A DNA stretch of 64,000 nt from Gracilaria gracilis (Eukaryota > Rhodophyta > Florideophyceae > Gracilariales > Gracilariaceae): assembly GCA_030374805.1 (NCBI GenBank), contig JARGSG010000005.1, forward strand, positions 372,001-436,000, in the 5' to 3' direction. Positions 22,096-31,985 of this stretch are shown in pieces. The translations under genes were made by a program, and so were the position numbers. A model generated the notes under the pieces. The model did no database searches, was not told the DNA's origin, and saw only the letters and a program-made list of their open reading frames with translations. Position 1 is the first letter of the stretch. Every line of letters starts with the position of its first letter.

Positions 22096-22659
22096 TTAGT
22101 TCACGCATTCCTGGGAAAGAGTTACGTAATGCTCCTTCGCTTTTTTTCCACCGTATGCAACTGGATGATTTGTGTTCTGCTTGTCTGCGTTTCCGAATGT
22201 GCTCAGAACGTAGTCAGAGTCACTACTGATTGTGTCAGGGTTCCCAATTACATCCACGTTGAACAATATTGGAAGATTACCTTCAGTTGTGAAAGACAGC
22301 TTTGGGCTCTCGTTATCCGGAATTGACTCCTGTGAAACAGCGAGAGGAAGTTGAGGAACAACGGAGGGCTCAGTGGACACTTTTGGCGTAGCAACGGGGG
22401 CTCTATTTTTGTTGAGTAATTTGGGTACATACCGTCCTGGACGTACTTCATCTTCCGTGTCGCAGGCTGTACAAACGCGAGGAGCTCCATATCCCTCTAT
22501 TTCTTTCCTGGGGGCATATTTTTCGATCTCTTCAGGATTAGGAGCGCGACCACATATACCATGGATTGCTTTAGTACAATAGAGGCAAGTGTGAGCATGG
22601 CCTTCTCTTGGTTCATGGTGCTGGCAGATTCCGTGCAGGCGTTCAGTACACTCTGACAT
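22096..22659 (-). CDS. Cys/His zinc-finger protein of a repeat family
   Basis: ATG at 22659, 187 codons. Residues 4-70 contain many Cys/His: C..HGICQHHEPREGHAHT, CLYCTKAIHGICGR, then GYGAPRVCTACD, a PHD- or RING-like cross-brace spacing. The rest is Ser/Pro/Glu-rich with an acidic end. A diverged relative is at 32592-33107 on the plus strand and a truncated third copy (first ~20 codons) at 23144-23290. Repetition shows that it belongs to a mobile element; its function is unknown, perhaps DNA binding. This copy is uninterrupted. Confidence 0.6.
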   Translation of the reverse strand: MSECTERLHGICQHHEPREGHAHTCLYCTKAIHGICGRAPNPEEIEKYAPRKEIEGYGAPRVCTACDTEDEVRPGRYVPKLLNKNRAPVATPKVSTEPSVVPQLPLAVSQESIPDNESPKLSFTTEGNLPILFNVDVIGNPDTISSDSDYVLSTFGNADKQNTNHPVAYGGKKAKEHYVTLSQECVN

Positions 22660-22740
22660 GATTTCCTATTCCAAAAGAAGCAGAGCTTGAAAAAATACTG
22701 AACTCTACTTCGTACTTTTGAAGGTTGGTTCATAACTCTT

Positions 22741-23143
22741 GTTGAGGACTCGGGGCTTTGGGGTTTCAGGTGTCAGATTTATTGGAATGCACACCTGGAA
22801 GAGGCCAATACTCTTCCAGGTACCCATTCAATACATTCCAGGTACGAGACCGACCCACAAAGTGTAACAAGGGTAATTGGATTTTGGTTCCCGTGTTCAA
22901 ATGGAAACACTATGCATCTAGTTACAACACTGGCCATTAGAATTTTATATAGTAGTGACCAGATAAAAACAAATCTACCAGTAATGTGGTACAGAAACAA
23001 ACAAACCTCAATCCGAATACAGATTCTGCATGCCGTATAAAGTGCCTATACAAAACAGAGTAACTACTGTTGAATACTGTTGTTTCTAGCGTCGCCATTT
23101 AGCAGTGTTCTAATACAACCATAAGTAGCGTAGCAATGATTAT
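22741..23143. repeat. Spacer module S, copy 1 (uninterrupted)
   Basis: About 400 bases between two head-to-head copies of the zinc-finger gene start. Its flanks are exact mirror images (GGTTGGTTCATAA on the left, TTATGAACCAACC on the right). Its reverse complement matches 25576-25893 and then 32027-32110 by roughly 80-90% by eye. It therefore serves as the empty site for the Harbinger-type insertion. Confidence 0.85.
22793..22821. repeat. Perfect 11-bp stem hairpin in spacer S
   Basis: ACCTGGAAGAG, seven-base loop, CTCTTCCAGGT. The equivalent sequence near 32035-32063 keeps most of the stem. Confidence 0.85.
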
Positions 23144-23290
23144 GAACCAACCTTCAAAAGCACGAAGTAGATTTCAGTTTTCTTTCAAGTTCTGCTCCTT
23201 TCGGAATAGTAAACCATTTCAGAGTGTACTGAACGACTGCACGGAACCTGCATGCACCATGAATCGAAGGGATGTGATTTGAAGGCTAAA
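23144..23290 (+). pseudogene. Truncated third copy of the zinc-finger gene start
   Basis: Bases 23131-23280 match the reverse complement of 22610-22740, including the start region (SECTERLHGTCMHHESKG). It is inverted relative to 22096-22659 and stops after about 20 codons, then passes into the transposase relic at 23340. Confidence 0.75.
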
Positions 23291-23339
23291 ATACCTGACA
23301 AAGTACAAAAAGAGTCCTATTTCTAGACTCGGAAATGTA

Positions 23340-24127
23340 GAAAGCTGCACCTGAGACTCGTAGAATGGGAACTGGATTTGACACAGCAGACCCATGAACC
23401 ACTACCTGAGTCAAAGTATATACTACCATCTGCCGTTAGATTCAGGAATGAGATCGGGAAACCGGGAACAGACACATTTTCAAGACAGGTAGAAGAAATA
23501 ATTCCTGACTGAGTGAAGACTTTGGGAGGAATTTCAAAGGTGTCTCATCGTCTGTTCTCTGTTCTCCTCGTTAATGCCTTGTACTGTCAACGACTTCTAC
23601 ATACAGCCTCACAGTTGTGCGACAAAGATCCTGTCAAGCTGATCAATTCATTGTGAAGAACAGGATTATAAGGTCAGACGGATAATGTCAAGACAGGAAA
23701 ATATGCGCTTTTTTTCAAAGAAGTTTTACAAGGATATGGAATTCCAAAAAGAGGCAAAACGCTACAAAGCATTTCAAACAACGTCAGGAAAAGATATCAA
23801 ACAGTCCCTGATCAATTGAAAAGATACCGACACGTCGCAATGCGCTTAACCATTTTCAGCACGGATAAAGGTTGGGATCTACGGCGCTTGGGTGCTCATA
23901 TTCCAGTTTTGTACAAATCCAAGTTAGTATCTGCAAAGAATGGAAAGTCTTGTTGGGTTTGCGTTCCCACAGGTAATTTGCTCGACCTGCAGAAGTCTGA
24001 TCAAGCAAAGGGTCGCCCAAAAACAGTATGCACGTCTTGCTATGGAGCGCATTTGTGTACTACCTTGAAATATGTTACAGCCCCAATTGGATCTGTATCG
24101 TTGGCTTCACAATCTTGCTTTGACTGA
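23340..24127 (+). pseudogene. C-terminal relic of the SAP-element protein
   Basis: Broken plus-strand frames match the C-terminal third of the minus-strand relic at 8240-9200: EPLPESKYI..AVRFRNEIG, RQVEEIIPD, SVLCSP, IFSTDKGWDLRRLGAHIPV, and a clearer Cys tail (KSCWVCVPTGNLLDLQKSDQ, then VCTSCYGAHLCTTL). The C-x2-C ... C-x2-C-x4-LC layout is like a zinc-binding transposase tail. It follows the truncated zinc-finger start, so this may be an internally deleted element in which both genes were on one strand. Confidence 0.55.
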
Positions 24128-25575
24128 TTTCATTCAACAAGGGTCCTAGAAAGGCGTGCTTTCGTTCTTACAAGGAAACGGAAACCAAAAGCTGTTGATC
24201 AGGAAAATGATGATTGTCTGGATTCCTCAGAAAAGCATATATCAGGGCTGGTTGAGAAAGACGGAGAAAATGGGTCAAATGGCTACACAAAGAAGAAGCA
24301 ACGAAATGAAAGCAGGCACAAAATGCTATTACGACCTAAAAGAGCGAGAAGGAAACCGGTAGTTGCGTGTTTCTCAAGAAAGAGCAACGGCAAAACATAT
24401 AACAAAGAAAGAATTGTCCTTGTGAGCTTGAATGTAAAATGAAAGCTTTTCGAAGCAAGCTTCTCAAAAAAAAAAACCGCAAAGCTCCAGCGCAAAAAAG
24501 GAAAGTAGGATAGGAGTTTGTCTTTAAAAAAAGTTAGTTTCAATTTCAAATAGTTTTTCAAATACTGAAGAAGGGACAACTTTATAAATACAGGTAATAC
24601 GTTTAACTGCGAAAAGCTTTTTTTATTAGACTTAACTCTTCGGAAATTTTTGAAACGTTGCATGTTCGACTAAAACCAAATACAGGGTAGTGCAAACGCT
24701 TTTTGAGAACGTTTGTAACATTCAGTAGTTATTTTTCATTTATTGGCGCAAGTAGTGTGGTTTGGTATCAATGGTAAAGAAAACTCGTGCTCATGATTTC
24801 GACAGCATTGAATTGGGTGTGTAAGACAGATAATCTCCAGATAAGCCCACACAAAGTTGTGTTTTTTTCCTTGAATTTTAATTTGTTGGCGTGATAGTGA
24901 TCTAGTGAAGAGGCCGTATCCGAAAAGGGCCAAAAATGCGGCGTATGACACGGCGAATTGTTTTAAACTTTTTTATTGCGCCGTTATACTTTTTGTCAAG
25001 AAAAAGAGGGTGAGCTAAATATAAGCGGTACATTCCAGGGGTGTACCAAAAGGCGAGATCGAACGGCCAAAAAGCAGCTTGTTGCGGCTTTGAAATATGT
25101 TTTGCTTTGAGAAAACTAGTCGATTAGATCTACATTAGCTCAGCTCGTTTGTTAGTAAGAGCTTTGCTATAATGCCCTTATTGCAAGTAAATGATTCATA
25201 CCTGGAATATGCTTTTGTCCACCTGGAACCCTACTTTGTCCATCTGGAAGCACCTGACTTTGATGTTCTGAAGGGTGATGTCTATTTGAAAGATGTCGCG
25301 GTTCACATAGAAAAGATGCGTGTCCAAATAATTGGAATTTAATCTTGTTCACAACGGGAAAGAAGATGCTTTTGAACACCTCTATTGTTTCGTGCATACT
25401 TTTTATGCTATATGCTTATATATTACATTCAACACGCCATATGAAAGTTAAGACTCTCGTTTCTATATTGTGCTTTGTTTCGTTTGCTTTGCGGAAAAAC
25501 TGATGCGCTCATTGTCGTTTAAAAAGATCATATGCTAAGTGATTTTTAGTCGATTCCAAGTCCGCCTGACAAAGG
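24128..25575. other. AT-rich interior of decayed element, no gene recognised
   Basis: Only short frames, A/T runs, and scattered CCTGGA/TCTGGA motifs near 25200-25255 like those in spacer S. Confidence 0.35.
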
Positions 25576-25893
25576 ATAATCATTGCTAGGCTACTTTTCT
25601 GGTTCTATTAAAGCAATACTAAACGGCGACGCTAGGAACAACAGTGCTACACAGTAGTTACTTTGTTTTGTAGAAGCACTTTATATGGCATTCAGAATTT
25701 GCAATCTGATTGAGGTTTGTTTGCCTCTGTACCATATTGTTGGTAGATTTGTCTTTTACCTGGTCACTACTATATCAAATTCAATTGGACATTGTTGTCA
25801 CTAGATGCATAGTGTTTCCATTTGAACACGGGAACCAAAATCCGGTTACCCTTGTTACACTTCGTGGGTCTGCCTTGTACCCGGAATGTATTG
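25576..25893. repeat. Spacer module S, copy 2, left part
   Basis: Reverse-complement match to 22846-23143. It is interrupted after ...GAATGTATT at 25893 by the Harbinger-type element and resumes at 32024. Confidence 0.85.
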
Positions 25894-25931
25894 GGTCCGT
25901 CCGAAAATCCCAAGAGTCCCAAACGCCAAGA
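25894..25931 (+). repeat. Left terminal inverted repeat of Harbinger-like element
   Basis: Starts GGGTCCGTCCGAAAATCCC; identical to the right end for 19 bases, then 3 mismatches in the next 19. Confidence 0.85.
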
Positions 25932-26005
25932 GGAGAACCCCTTGAGCTCAGAAGAACAGTTCCAGCAGGGTTACACGAAAGCCTGTGTAACCGTTTCATG
26001 TCCTT

Positions 26006-26962
26006 TTGCTTCATACAAATAAAGCTTCTCCATTCTTCGATTGTCCCAGTCCTGTTCCGGATGCACCAGATGTTCCGCTCAAGATGCGCATTATTCTTGA
26101 ACCGCTTTCGCTTCAACAGTATAACCAGATTTTATTATATATGAAAAAGACAAACTTAGCAATTCAAGAACTACTCAATCAGCAAGAAGATGAAGAGCAA
26201 GAGTGTGCCGAAGAGTGTGAGTGCGAAGAAGATAGAAAAAAGGAAAGCAAGAAAAAGGGAAAAAAGCAGGGCAATCGTGAATGTACATGAAACTACACCT
26301 ACAAAGATGTGAGCACCCTCCTAGATATCATTGAGGAGTACGAACCAATTGGATCAAATGGGTGGAGGAAAGTATTTCGAGAATACAACATCTATGGCCG
26401 TAAAAATGACAGACCGTTTAGAAGGCAGGAAGGATTGAAGAAGAAATACGACAGGCTATTACACGTTCAGAAACAAACTGGTGATCCATCTTTACCTGCA
26501 TTAGTGCGTCGGGCAAAGAACATTCAGAAAGAAATATTGTCCAAGATAGCCTCGAAAAATTTCAGTAGTAAACTTGATGTGAAAGAGGTACTTGAAGAAA
26601 ACAAAAATTCTGGAAACAACACTCTGTCCAACCAACCTGCACATTCCGAAGTCTTCAATGATCCCACTTCGCTTTCCCGTAAGAGACCAGCACCACAAAC
26701 GCGTGAGCGTTCTGCCAAAAGAATGGAAATTAATTTGCTTGAGAACCTCCAGCGTATGACCCAATCTATGTCGGACCTCGCAACCGCTCAGCCTCAGGGA
26801 GAGAAAAGAGAAGAGCTAGGAGAGCAAAATATGAAGCAGTTAATTACCTCTGCACTTGAAAAAGGGCAAGAGCAAATGGAAGCAAGGATGCACATTTCCA
26901 TTCGAAGTACTCTCCGAGAACTGTTTGGTCGCTCTCAAAGTAGGAGCGCCAATGACAAATAG
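26006..26962 (+). pseudogene. Myb/SANT-like DNA-binding protein (DUF6818-type) of the Harbinger-like element
   Basis: Two collinear frames in the same register, split by a TGA at 26288-26290. The first part ends in an acidic then Lys-rich run. The second has the Myb/SANT-like fold seen in protist transposon proteins: LLDIIEEYEPIGSNGWRKV, a basic RPFRRQEGLKKKYDRLL helix and the characteristic KQTGDPSLPALVRRAKNIQ segment. A Gln/Glu-rich coiled-coil tail follows. In PIF/Harbinger elements such a second protein binds the element ends and brings in the transposase. The TGA falls just before the DNA-binding domain, so this copy is probably dead. Confidence 0.7.
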
Positions 26963-27055
26963 GGGCCAGAGTCATTGCTTACGAAACTCCGGATCACAGC
27001 CAGAGATATGTACTACTTGGCGGCAAAAAAGCAGCACTGTGGCGTTCTACGGCAC

Positions 27056-28054
27056 GGAGAAACCGTTTGCTGCTACATCGCGCGTAGGGAGGGCGTCGGT
27101 GTAGGTAGGTTTGGTGATCTGCATCATGGCGGTGGCAAACGCGCTGCTGCTCGAAACAAATGTTCACCGACAGCGCTCTAGAAGAGAAACAACCGTTTCC
27201 AAGTGGTCGTAGTGGCTCGACACGTCCGGCTGATACAGTTTTTGCAACTGTTGTATGTACTTGGTTTCAGTAACGAGTACGACTTTGCTGCCTCGTTTCT
27301 TGGCCTCCCTCAGAATCGGAAGCGTACGTTGCTCTTTGATGACATGCTTGTTACCCTGACCAGAGCGTATAAGGTGCTCAAGGTCGCCGCCGCGTCGCAG
27401 CACACACACGTGCCTCTTCGGCACGTCGGGCTGGATGTGAAACTTTGAGAACGCTGTCACCAGCTGCTGCGTATGCTTCAGACACATCCGAGGGTGTGCA
27501 ATGTACTTGGAAACAGAGAGTGAATTGCAGCGCTGGAAAATTCAAAGCGGTTGAAGCTCCGAGTAGTCCAAACTATCGCACTGTTCCACGACTCAAACCA
27601 AGAACCTGCGCACGTTGAAGGTGAGGTTGCAAGGCACCCGCAGCGTGTCAGGGAACGGTGTATGCAGCTAAAGGTAGTGCGTCATGTTGTACCCGTGTCC
27701 CGTAAAATTGTCGTGCATGGTAATGCGGGCGCCAGTGACATTGGCCAGCATGGAAATGGGTTTCAAGCCAGACAGAACGGCTCCAATGCCCTCTTTGTTG
27801 ACCCCAGAGGGCTGCAAGAAGATCTCCCGCGGCGGCACGGACGCAGAAGCACCTTGTGAGAGCGATGTAAGAGCGACAACAAGCGCGCGTACAGGCTGCA
27901 CCGTGTTGAGATGAACGGCACGCAGACGCTGCGGAAACGACTCGGCGGAGCGACGCAGGTTGTAGCCCAGCAGAAAGGCGGCCAGCAGCAGCACGAGCCG
28001 CACGTGCATCGAAGAGGGCGCGGAACAGGGAGCGGCGGCGGAGACGACGGTCAT
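27056..28054 (-). pseudogene. Type II membrane glycosyltransferase-like gene, captured and broken
   Basis: The ATG at 28054 begins a short cytosolic end and one membrane anchor (MHVRLVLLLAAFLLGYNLR), then a lumenal domain (PREIFLQPSGVNKEGIGAVL, GARITMHDNFTGHGYNM). One frame continues to about 27056 through stops at 27668-27670 (TAG), 27593-27595 (TGA) and 27542-27544 (TGA), and a fourth at 27164 that may be the true end. Between the stops the composition stays protein-like, with RHVCVLRRGGDLEHLI resembling the RRGD/HLRRGD segment of fucosyltransferase-like GT families. The family assignment is tentative. It lies inside the Harbinger-like element, head to head with the acyl-CoA synthetase relic. 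Confidence 0.5.
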
Positions 28055-28316
28055 GTTGAGCGGCGAGCTTGGGCGCGGGCAGCGGCGATGCCGCAGCGGG
28101 CGTGCGCGGTGCGACGGCGCAGACGGACGCTGTGGCGGCGCGACGAACGTCACTGCGGAGAGGACAGCATCAAGGCGTGGGTAAGCAGTACAAGCAGCGA
28201 CGAGAGCACGGCGACACGGCTTGTACAAAACGGTGGAAGGCGCGCGCGCGTGGACGTCGTCGGCGTGACATGTCGTATCAACATACGTGTCTACTTGGCG
28301 ATACGTGTGCTGTGCG

Positions 28317-28352
<36 letters not shown>

Positions 28353-28761
28353 CGTTGCTGCGCGCGCGTTGAATCAACGGCGAATGGCGGTGGTGGACGG
28401 CCGCTCGTATGTGCATGATGGCAATTGCGGCACATACGGCAGCGCCAAAGGCGGGCGCGCGTGGCAGCGTGCGCGTCCACCGGAGAGAAGCGCACGGCGC
28501 ACACCGGATCCGCATCGGATCCGCACTGGATCACGCGTGGCGACGCGCCGAGCTCCTCGAGCTCTCAGGCTGCCAGCAGCCAGCATTGCTGCAGCAGCAG
28601 CACGCGCAAAGCCAGCAGCCGTGTGCGGGCGGTTGGAGCGTGTGATGGGCGCCGTTTGCGCACGGCGCAGACACGCACGGGCGTGCGCAGCAGAGGCGGC
28701 GGTGGTGGCGCGCGAGTAGCCGTTGCGCATGGGGGCCGCTGCGTCGCCACCGCGCGCTCAA
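28055..28761. promoter_or_regulatory. GC-rich divergent intergenic region with CTG/CAG repeat
   Basis: About 700 GC-rich bases between two diverging gene fragments, probably their original shared promoter region. Bases 28318-28366 are an imperfect CTG/TTG run. The many long frames here are by-products of high GC. No TATA box found. Confidence 0.4.
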
Positions 28762-29925
28762 ATGCCGTGCTTTGTTTTGCTGCTTGCGCTTCCTCGTCGC
28801 CGCCGCTGCAGCCGCCGACGCCGCCGTGCCTCCAGCGTATTGCCGCTGTGCGCGCCCGTCATGCAGCATGTCAAGCGCGCCAAGACGCGCGCCCAGCGCG
28901 TCCAGCGCGCCCATCCCGTCGCGCCCGCCGCCTTGCCAAACGCTCATTTGCCAGACCTGCGGGCGTACCACCGCCTTTATCGCCGTTCCATCGCGCAGCC
29001 GGACGCATTTTGGAGCGAGGTTGCTTCCGCCTTTACGTGGCACCGCGCTGACCCTGACGCTCACGCTCACGCTTCCGACCGCATCTCACGCCCCCGACCG
29101 CATCTCACGCCGTCGACGCCGCCAACGGGCTGGCATATAGCTTTGACCCCGCCGCCGCTGGCGTGCATGTGTCCTTATTAGAGAACCGTTTCACCAATGT
29201 GTGCTACAACGCGCTGGATAGGTGGCTGCGCCACCCTGCAAACGCCCACTCGGTCGCCTTCTACTGCGAGGGCAACGAGCCTGGTCGCCGTACAGTCGTG
29301 TCTTTGACCACTTGTCCCACATGGTGCAGCTCTTTGCCAATGCGTTGAAGCACCAGTTCAACGTTAACAAGGGCGACGTCGTCATTCTATGCATGCCCAT
29401 GATCCCGCCACTCCCCGCCGCAATGCTCGGCTGCGCCCGCAATGGCGCCGTTCACTCCGTTTTGTTTGGCGGCTCTAGCGCCGGGGCGCTGGCGGGTCGC
29501 ATCATAGACAGCCAGGTCTCCATTATCGTCGTCACCGAGAGTGTGGCAAGAGCCTCAAAGACAATTAACCTCAAGGCCATCTCTGATCAAGCCATTCGTT
29601 TTTCTACCAAGGCGGGTCATGATGTCAAGTATCAGGTCGTTACCAACAGCCCCGGCACTCACAAGATTGATCCTTTCTTACTGGAGGCACCACGTGATGT
29701 CGCTGGGATCATGCTCTGGCTCAAGCTCAACCCACTTGTCCCGTTGAATGGGTGGAAAGCGAGCATCCGTTTTTTGTCCTGTATACAAGTGGTAGCACTG
29801 GAAAACCTAAAGGCGTTGTTCATACTACTGCGGGATATATGATTTACGCTGCCACAAACTTCAAGTATACCTTTGACTACCAACCCGACGATGTTTTCTT
29901 TTCAACCTCGGATTGTAGATGGATT
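28762..29925 (+). pseudogene. Acetyl/propionyl-CoA synthetase 5' half, captured and broken
   Basis: Colinear with the N-terminal half of AMP-forming acetyl-CoA synthetases. After an Arg/Ala-rich leader come YHRLYRRSIAQPDAFWSEVA, FTNVCYNALDRWL, KGDVVILCMPMIPPLPAAML, GAVHSVLFGGSSAGALAGRI, the P-loop-like YTSGSTGKPKGVVHTTAGY (ATP/AMP binding) and FKYTFDYQPDDVFF. The family activates acetate or propionate with ATP and CoA. The frame changes near 29090, 29280 and 29740, and similarity ends abruptly at about 29925 (family: TADVGWVTGHS). About 310 of ~650 residues remain. The leader could be an organelle-targeting peptide. Confidence 0.85.
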
Positions 29926-30039
29926 CAACGAACAGTAGCGTGAAACGTTCAGCTGTTGAAATTGAAGGACAACAAAGTGAACTAGATATCAGCAAAGAAG
30001 GTAATGTGACTGATACGTATGTGGATGACCGTGATGGCA

Positions 30040-30549
30040 AGTGCGCTCACACAGGAACATCTTTCCGTCATGTATCGCTCCCTGGGTGAAAGAGAAGATC
30101 AGATTCTTTCTGAAGGAAAGCTGGAAGACCTCATTCGCAGGGTGAACATCTTCGGTCTCACATTGGTCAAGCTCGACATTTGTCAAGAGGCTGATGAACA
30201 TCCCAATGCCATGTCAGTTATCACGGACTACTTCGGCATGGGTAGGTATGATGATCTGAAGGAGGAACAGCGACTGGAGCTTCTCACAAGCGTCTTGGGG
30301 GGTAAACGCCCTCTGCTGACTACCCGGCCACTGGCAAGGCGAAGAACGTGTTAGACAACTTCGAAGCCGTTTCAGAGATCGGGTCGGAAGCTCGGGGAGC
30401 TTATATTATCTCCATGTGCATGTGACCGTCGGATGTTCTTGCTGTGGAAGTTTTCAAGAGAGAGCGTTCTGCAGATTGTGGTGCAAACTCATTACGTGTT
30501 GTGCCGCTTCTCGAGATCATCTATATGCTGCAAAACTCGACTATGTAAG
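30040..30549 (+). pseudogene. ppc: Phosphoenolpyruvate carboxylase internal fragment
   Basis: A short central piece of PEPC: VMYRSLGEREDQILSEGKLE, then LIRRVNIFGLTLVKLDICQE (family: RRV.TFGL.LVKLDIRQE) and ELLTSVLGGKRPLL. After a frame change near 30320 come NFEAVSEIGSEARGAYIISM, a TGA at 30423, PSDVLAVEVFKRE and SLRVVPLLEII (family: LRVVPLFET). PEPC carboxylates PEP to oxaloacetate. About 165 of ~950 residues are present. It begins within ~115 bases of the end of the acyl-CoA synthetase fragment, on the same strand, so the two were joined by capture or deletion. It is not functional. Confidence 0.85.
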
Positions 30550-30565
30550 AGGTGCCAGGACAGAT

Positions 30566-31735
30566 TTACATATGGTCTGGGTCTTGCTGCTCGCTATACA
30601 CAGATGCAATTTGGCTATGACCCATGGTGCGGGTGCGATAATTAACGAGATGACAAGCCAAATACAGCAAGCGACCACGTTTGTTATGGTTCGAAGGCAG
30701 AACTCTAGTCAGCCGCCGGAACGGAGCCTTCAACCCACGCACACCCCACTCAGCGCATTGTCGCTCACTAGAGTATATTCGTTGGAGTACCAGGTCAATT
30801 GCCGCACATCCCGTTGATATGGACAGATTTCTTCGTTCGTTTAACTTCCGTGCTCGTACAACCTTTCCCGCCGTGATTCGAGTGTCGTTCACGAACGCCG
30901 AGTCTCCCAATATCGCATATCCGGCTGGCGTGTTGCAGTCAGGAATTAGTTTTGGCCAGTATAATCCAGATATGTACGCCAGTTTACTATCATGATAACT
31001 CCCGGGATAATTCAAAGCTGCATGTATGACCTCACCTTTGAAATTCCAGACTAACAGATTTGTTGCCTCAACCCGTTGTGTCATTGCGTTATAGAATGCG
31101 TTTTGCGTGTCGGAGTCGCCGAAGTTTGGTACATCCAGTCGAGCTCCGTCGCTTACACCAAACACTCCGCGAAGCGCATATCCATGGATTCTATTCTTCT
31201 CCAATAATGCACAAGATTCTCTCATTTCTGGTTCTGTCGGCCATGCAATTCTGAACTGTGGATGGGCCGTGTCTTGTGTTACATTCCAAAGAACTTCAAC
31301 CGCGTAATCGAGCCACTCGGACAAAGAAGATGGTGTGATTCCAAATATGGGGCAGAGAAAATACTCTACATCTCCGGTTTTCAAGTACCACAGAGCAAGG
31401 CCCAACAAATTCTCAGTATGCAGTATTGCTTTTCTCCTCCATGCGGTGCGTGATGTTCGAAACGGAGAACCATTTCTTGTTATTGAACATGTTGCAGAGA
31501 ACCATGGGAGTAGATCACCGAAGAAGACGGATTTGTTGAAATTTGTTGCAACAATATAGTCTGCATCTGCTCCACATAGAAACCGACGCCGCCATGGTGT
31601 TGTGTGCAAGTGCGGGCGTACAATCCCAGAGCGCAGGAACTTTAGGTCTTTGGTTTTTCGTCGTTTACGTCTTGTATGTTTGCGGCGTTTGCGTTCACGA
31701 TGACGGATAAGAAGAAGTATGAGAATACAGGCGGC
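30566..31735 (-). CDS. PIF/Harbinger-like DDE transposase
   Basis: A minus-strand frame, open from just after a TAG at 31736-31738. An ATG at 31774 is in the same frame, so the likely full protein starts there with one stop at codon 13. The Lys/Arg-rich leader (RKRRKHTRRRKRRKTKD) could be a nuclear localisation signal. Counting from the Leu codon at 31609, the DDE_Tnp_4 core has D154 in FGVSDGARLDV, GSYHDSKLA near 207, D236 in ILGDSAF and E282 in SSERQCAEWGVRGLK, then LLYLACHLVNYRT. All three catalytic residues are present with about 45 residues between the last two. It cuts and joins element ends. Apart from the N-terminal TAG it is complete, the best-preserved part of this element. Confidence 0.85.
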   Translation of the reverse strand, partial: AACILILLLIRHRERKRRKHTRRKRRKTKDLKFLRSGIVRPHLHTTPWRRRFLCGADADYIVATNFNKSVFFGDLLPWFSATCSITRNGSPFRTSRTAWRRKAILHTENLLGLALWYLKTGDVEYFLCPIFGITPSSLSEWLDYAVEVLWNVTQDTAHPQFRIAWPTEPEMRESCALLEKNRIHGYALRGVFGVSDGARLDVPNFGDSDTQNAFYNAMTQRVEATNLLVWNFKGEVIHAALNYPGSYHDSKLAYISGLYWPKLIPDCNTPAGYAILGDSAFVNDTRITAGKVVRARKLNERRNLSISTGCAAIDLVLQRIYSSERQCAEWGVRGLKAPFRRLTRVLPSNHNKRGRLLYLACHLVNYRTRTMGHSQIASVYSEQQDPDHM

Positions 31736-31879
31736 CTAAAACAGAACAACAGAATTTGATTTTGAGCGTGGCATGAGGGAAAGTTGTCTCGTGAGAGCAG
31801 GAGTGAAAGCTTGTTCATATGCTTTGGATGTTGTTATGCGTTTCGAATAAAAAGATGCGTTTCACTTACACGAAAGCTC

Positions 31880-31950
31880 CTTGTTGCCAGAACTTGGCGT
31901 CTGGACGGGGTGCCGCTGACCCCGTCCAGACGCCAAGTTCTGGCAACAAG
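31880..31950. repeat. Perfect 32-bp inverted repeat with 7-base loop
   Basis: Arms 31880-31911 and 31919-31950 are exact reverse complements around GCCGCTG. The arms contain ACTTGGCGTCTGG, the same as the inner part of the terminal repeat at 31984-32023. Confidence 0.95.
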
Positions 31951-31985
31951 AACTTCCACGTGCGCGCTTTTGATTTGCTCTTCAA

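Noticed and set aside
28055-29180. Several long overlapping frames on both strands, including a poly-Gln frame
   Set aside because: They follow from high GC content and the CTG repeat; only the acyl-CoA synthetase and glycosyltransferase-like frames show family similarity.
26288-30425. TGA used as a sense codon
   Set aside because: The relics also contain TAG stops and frameshifts, and apparently intact genes (5319-5600, GH16) end with TGA exactly at the end of their similarity or expected length.
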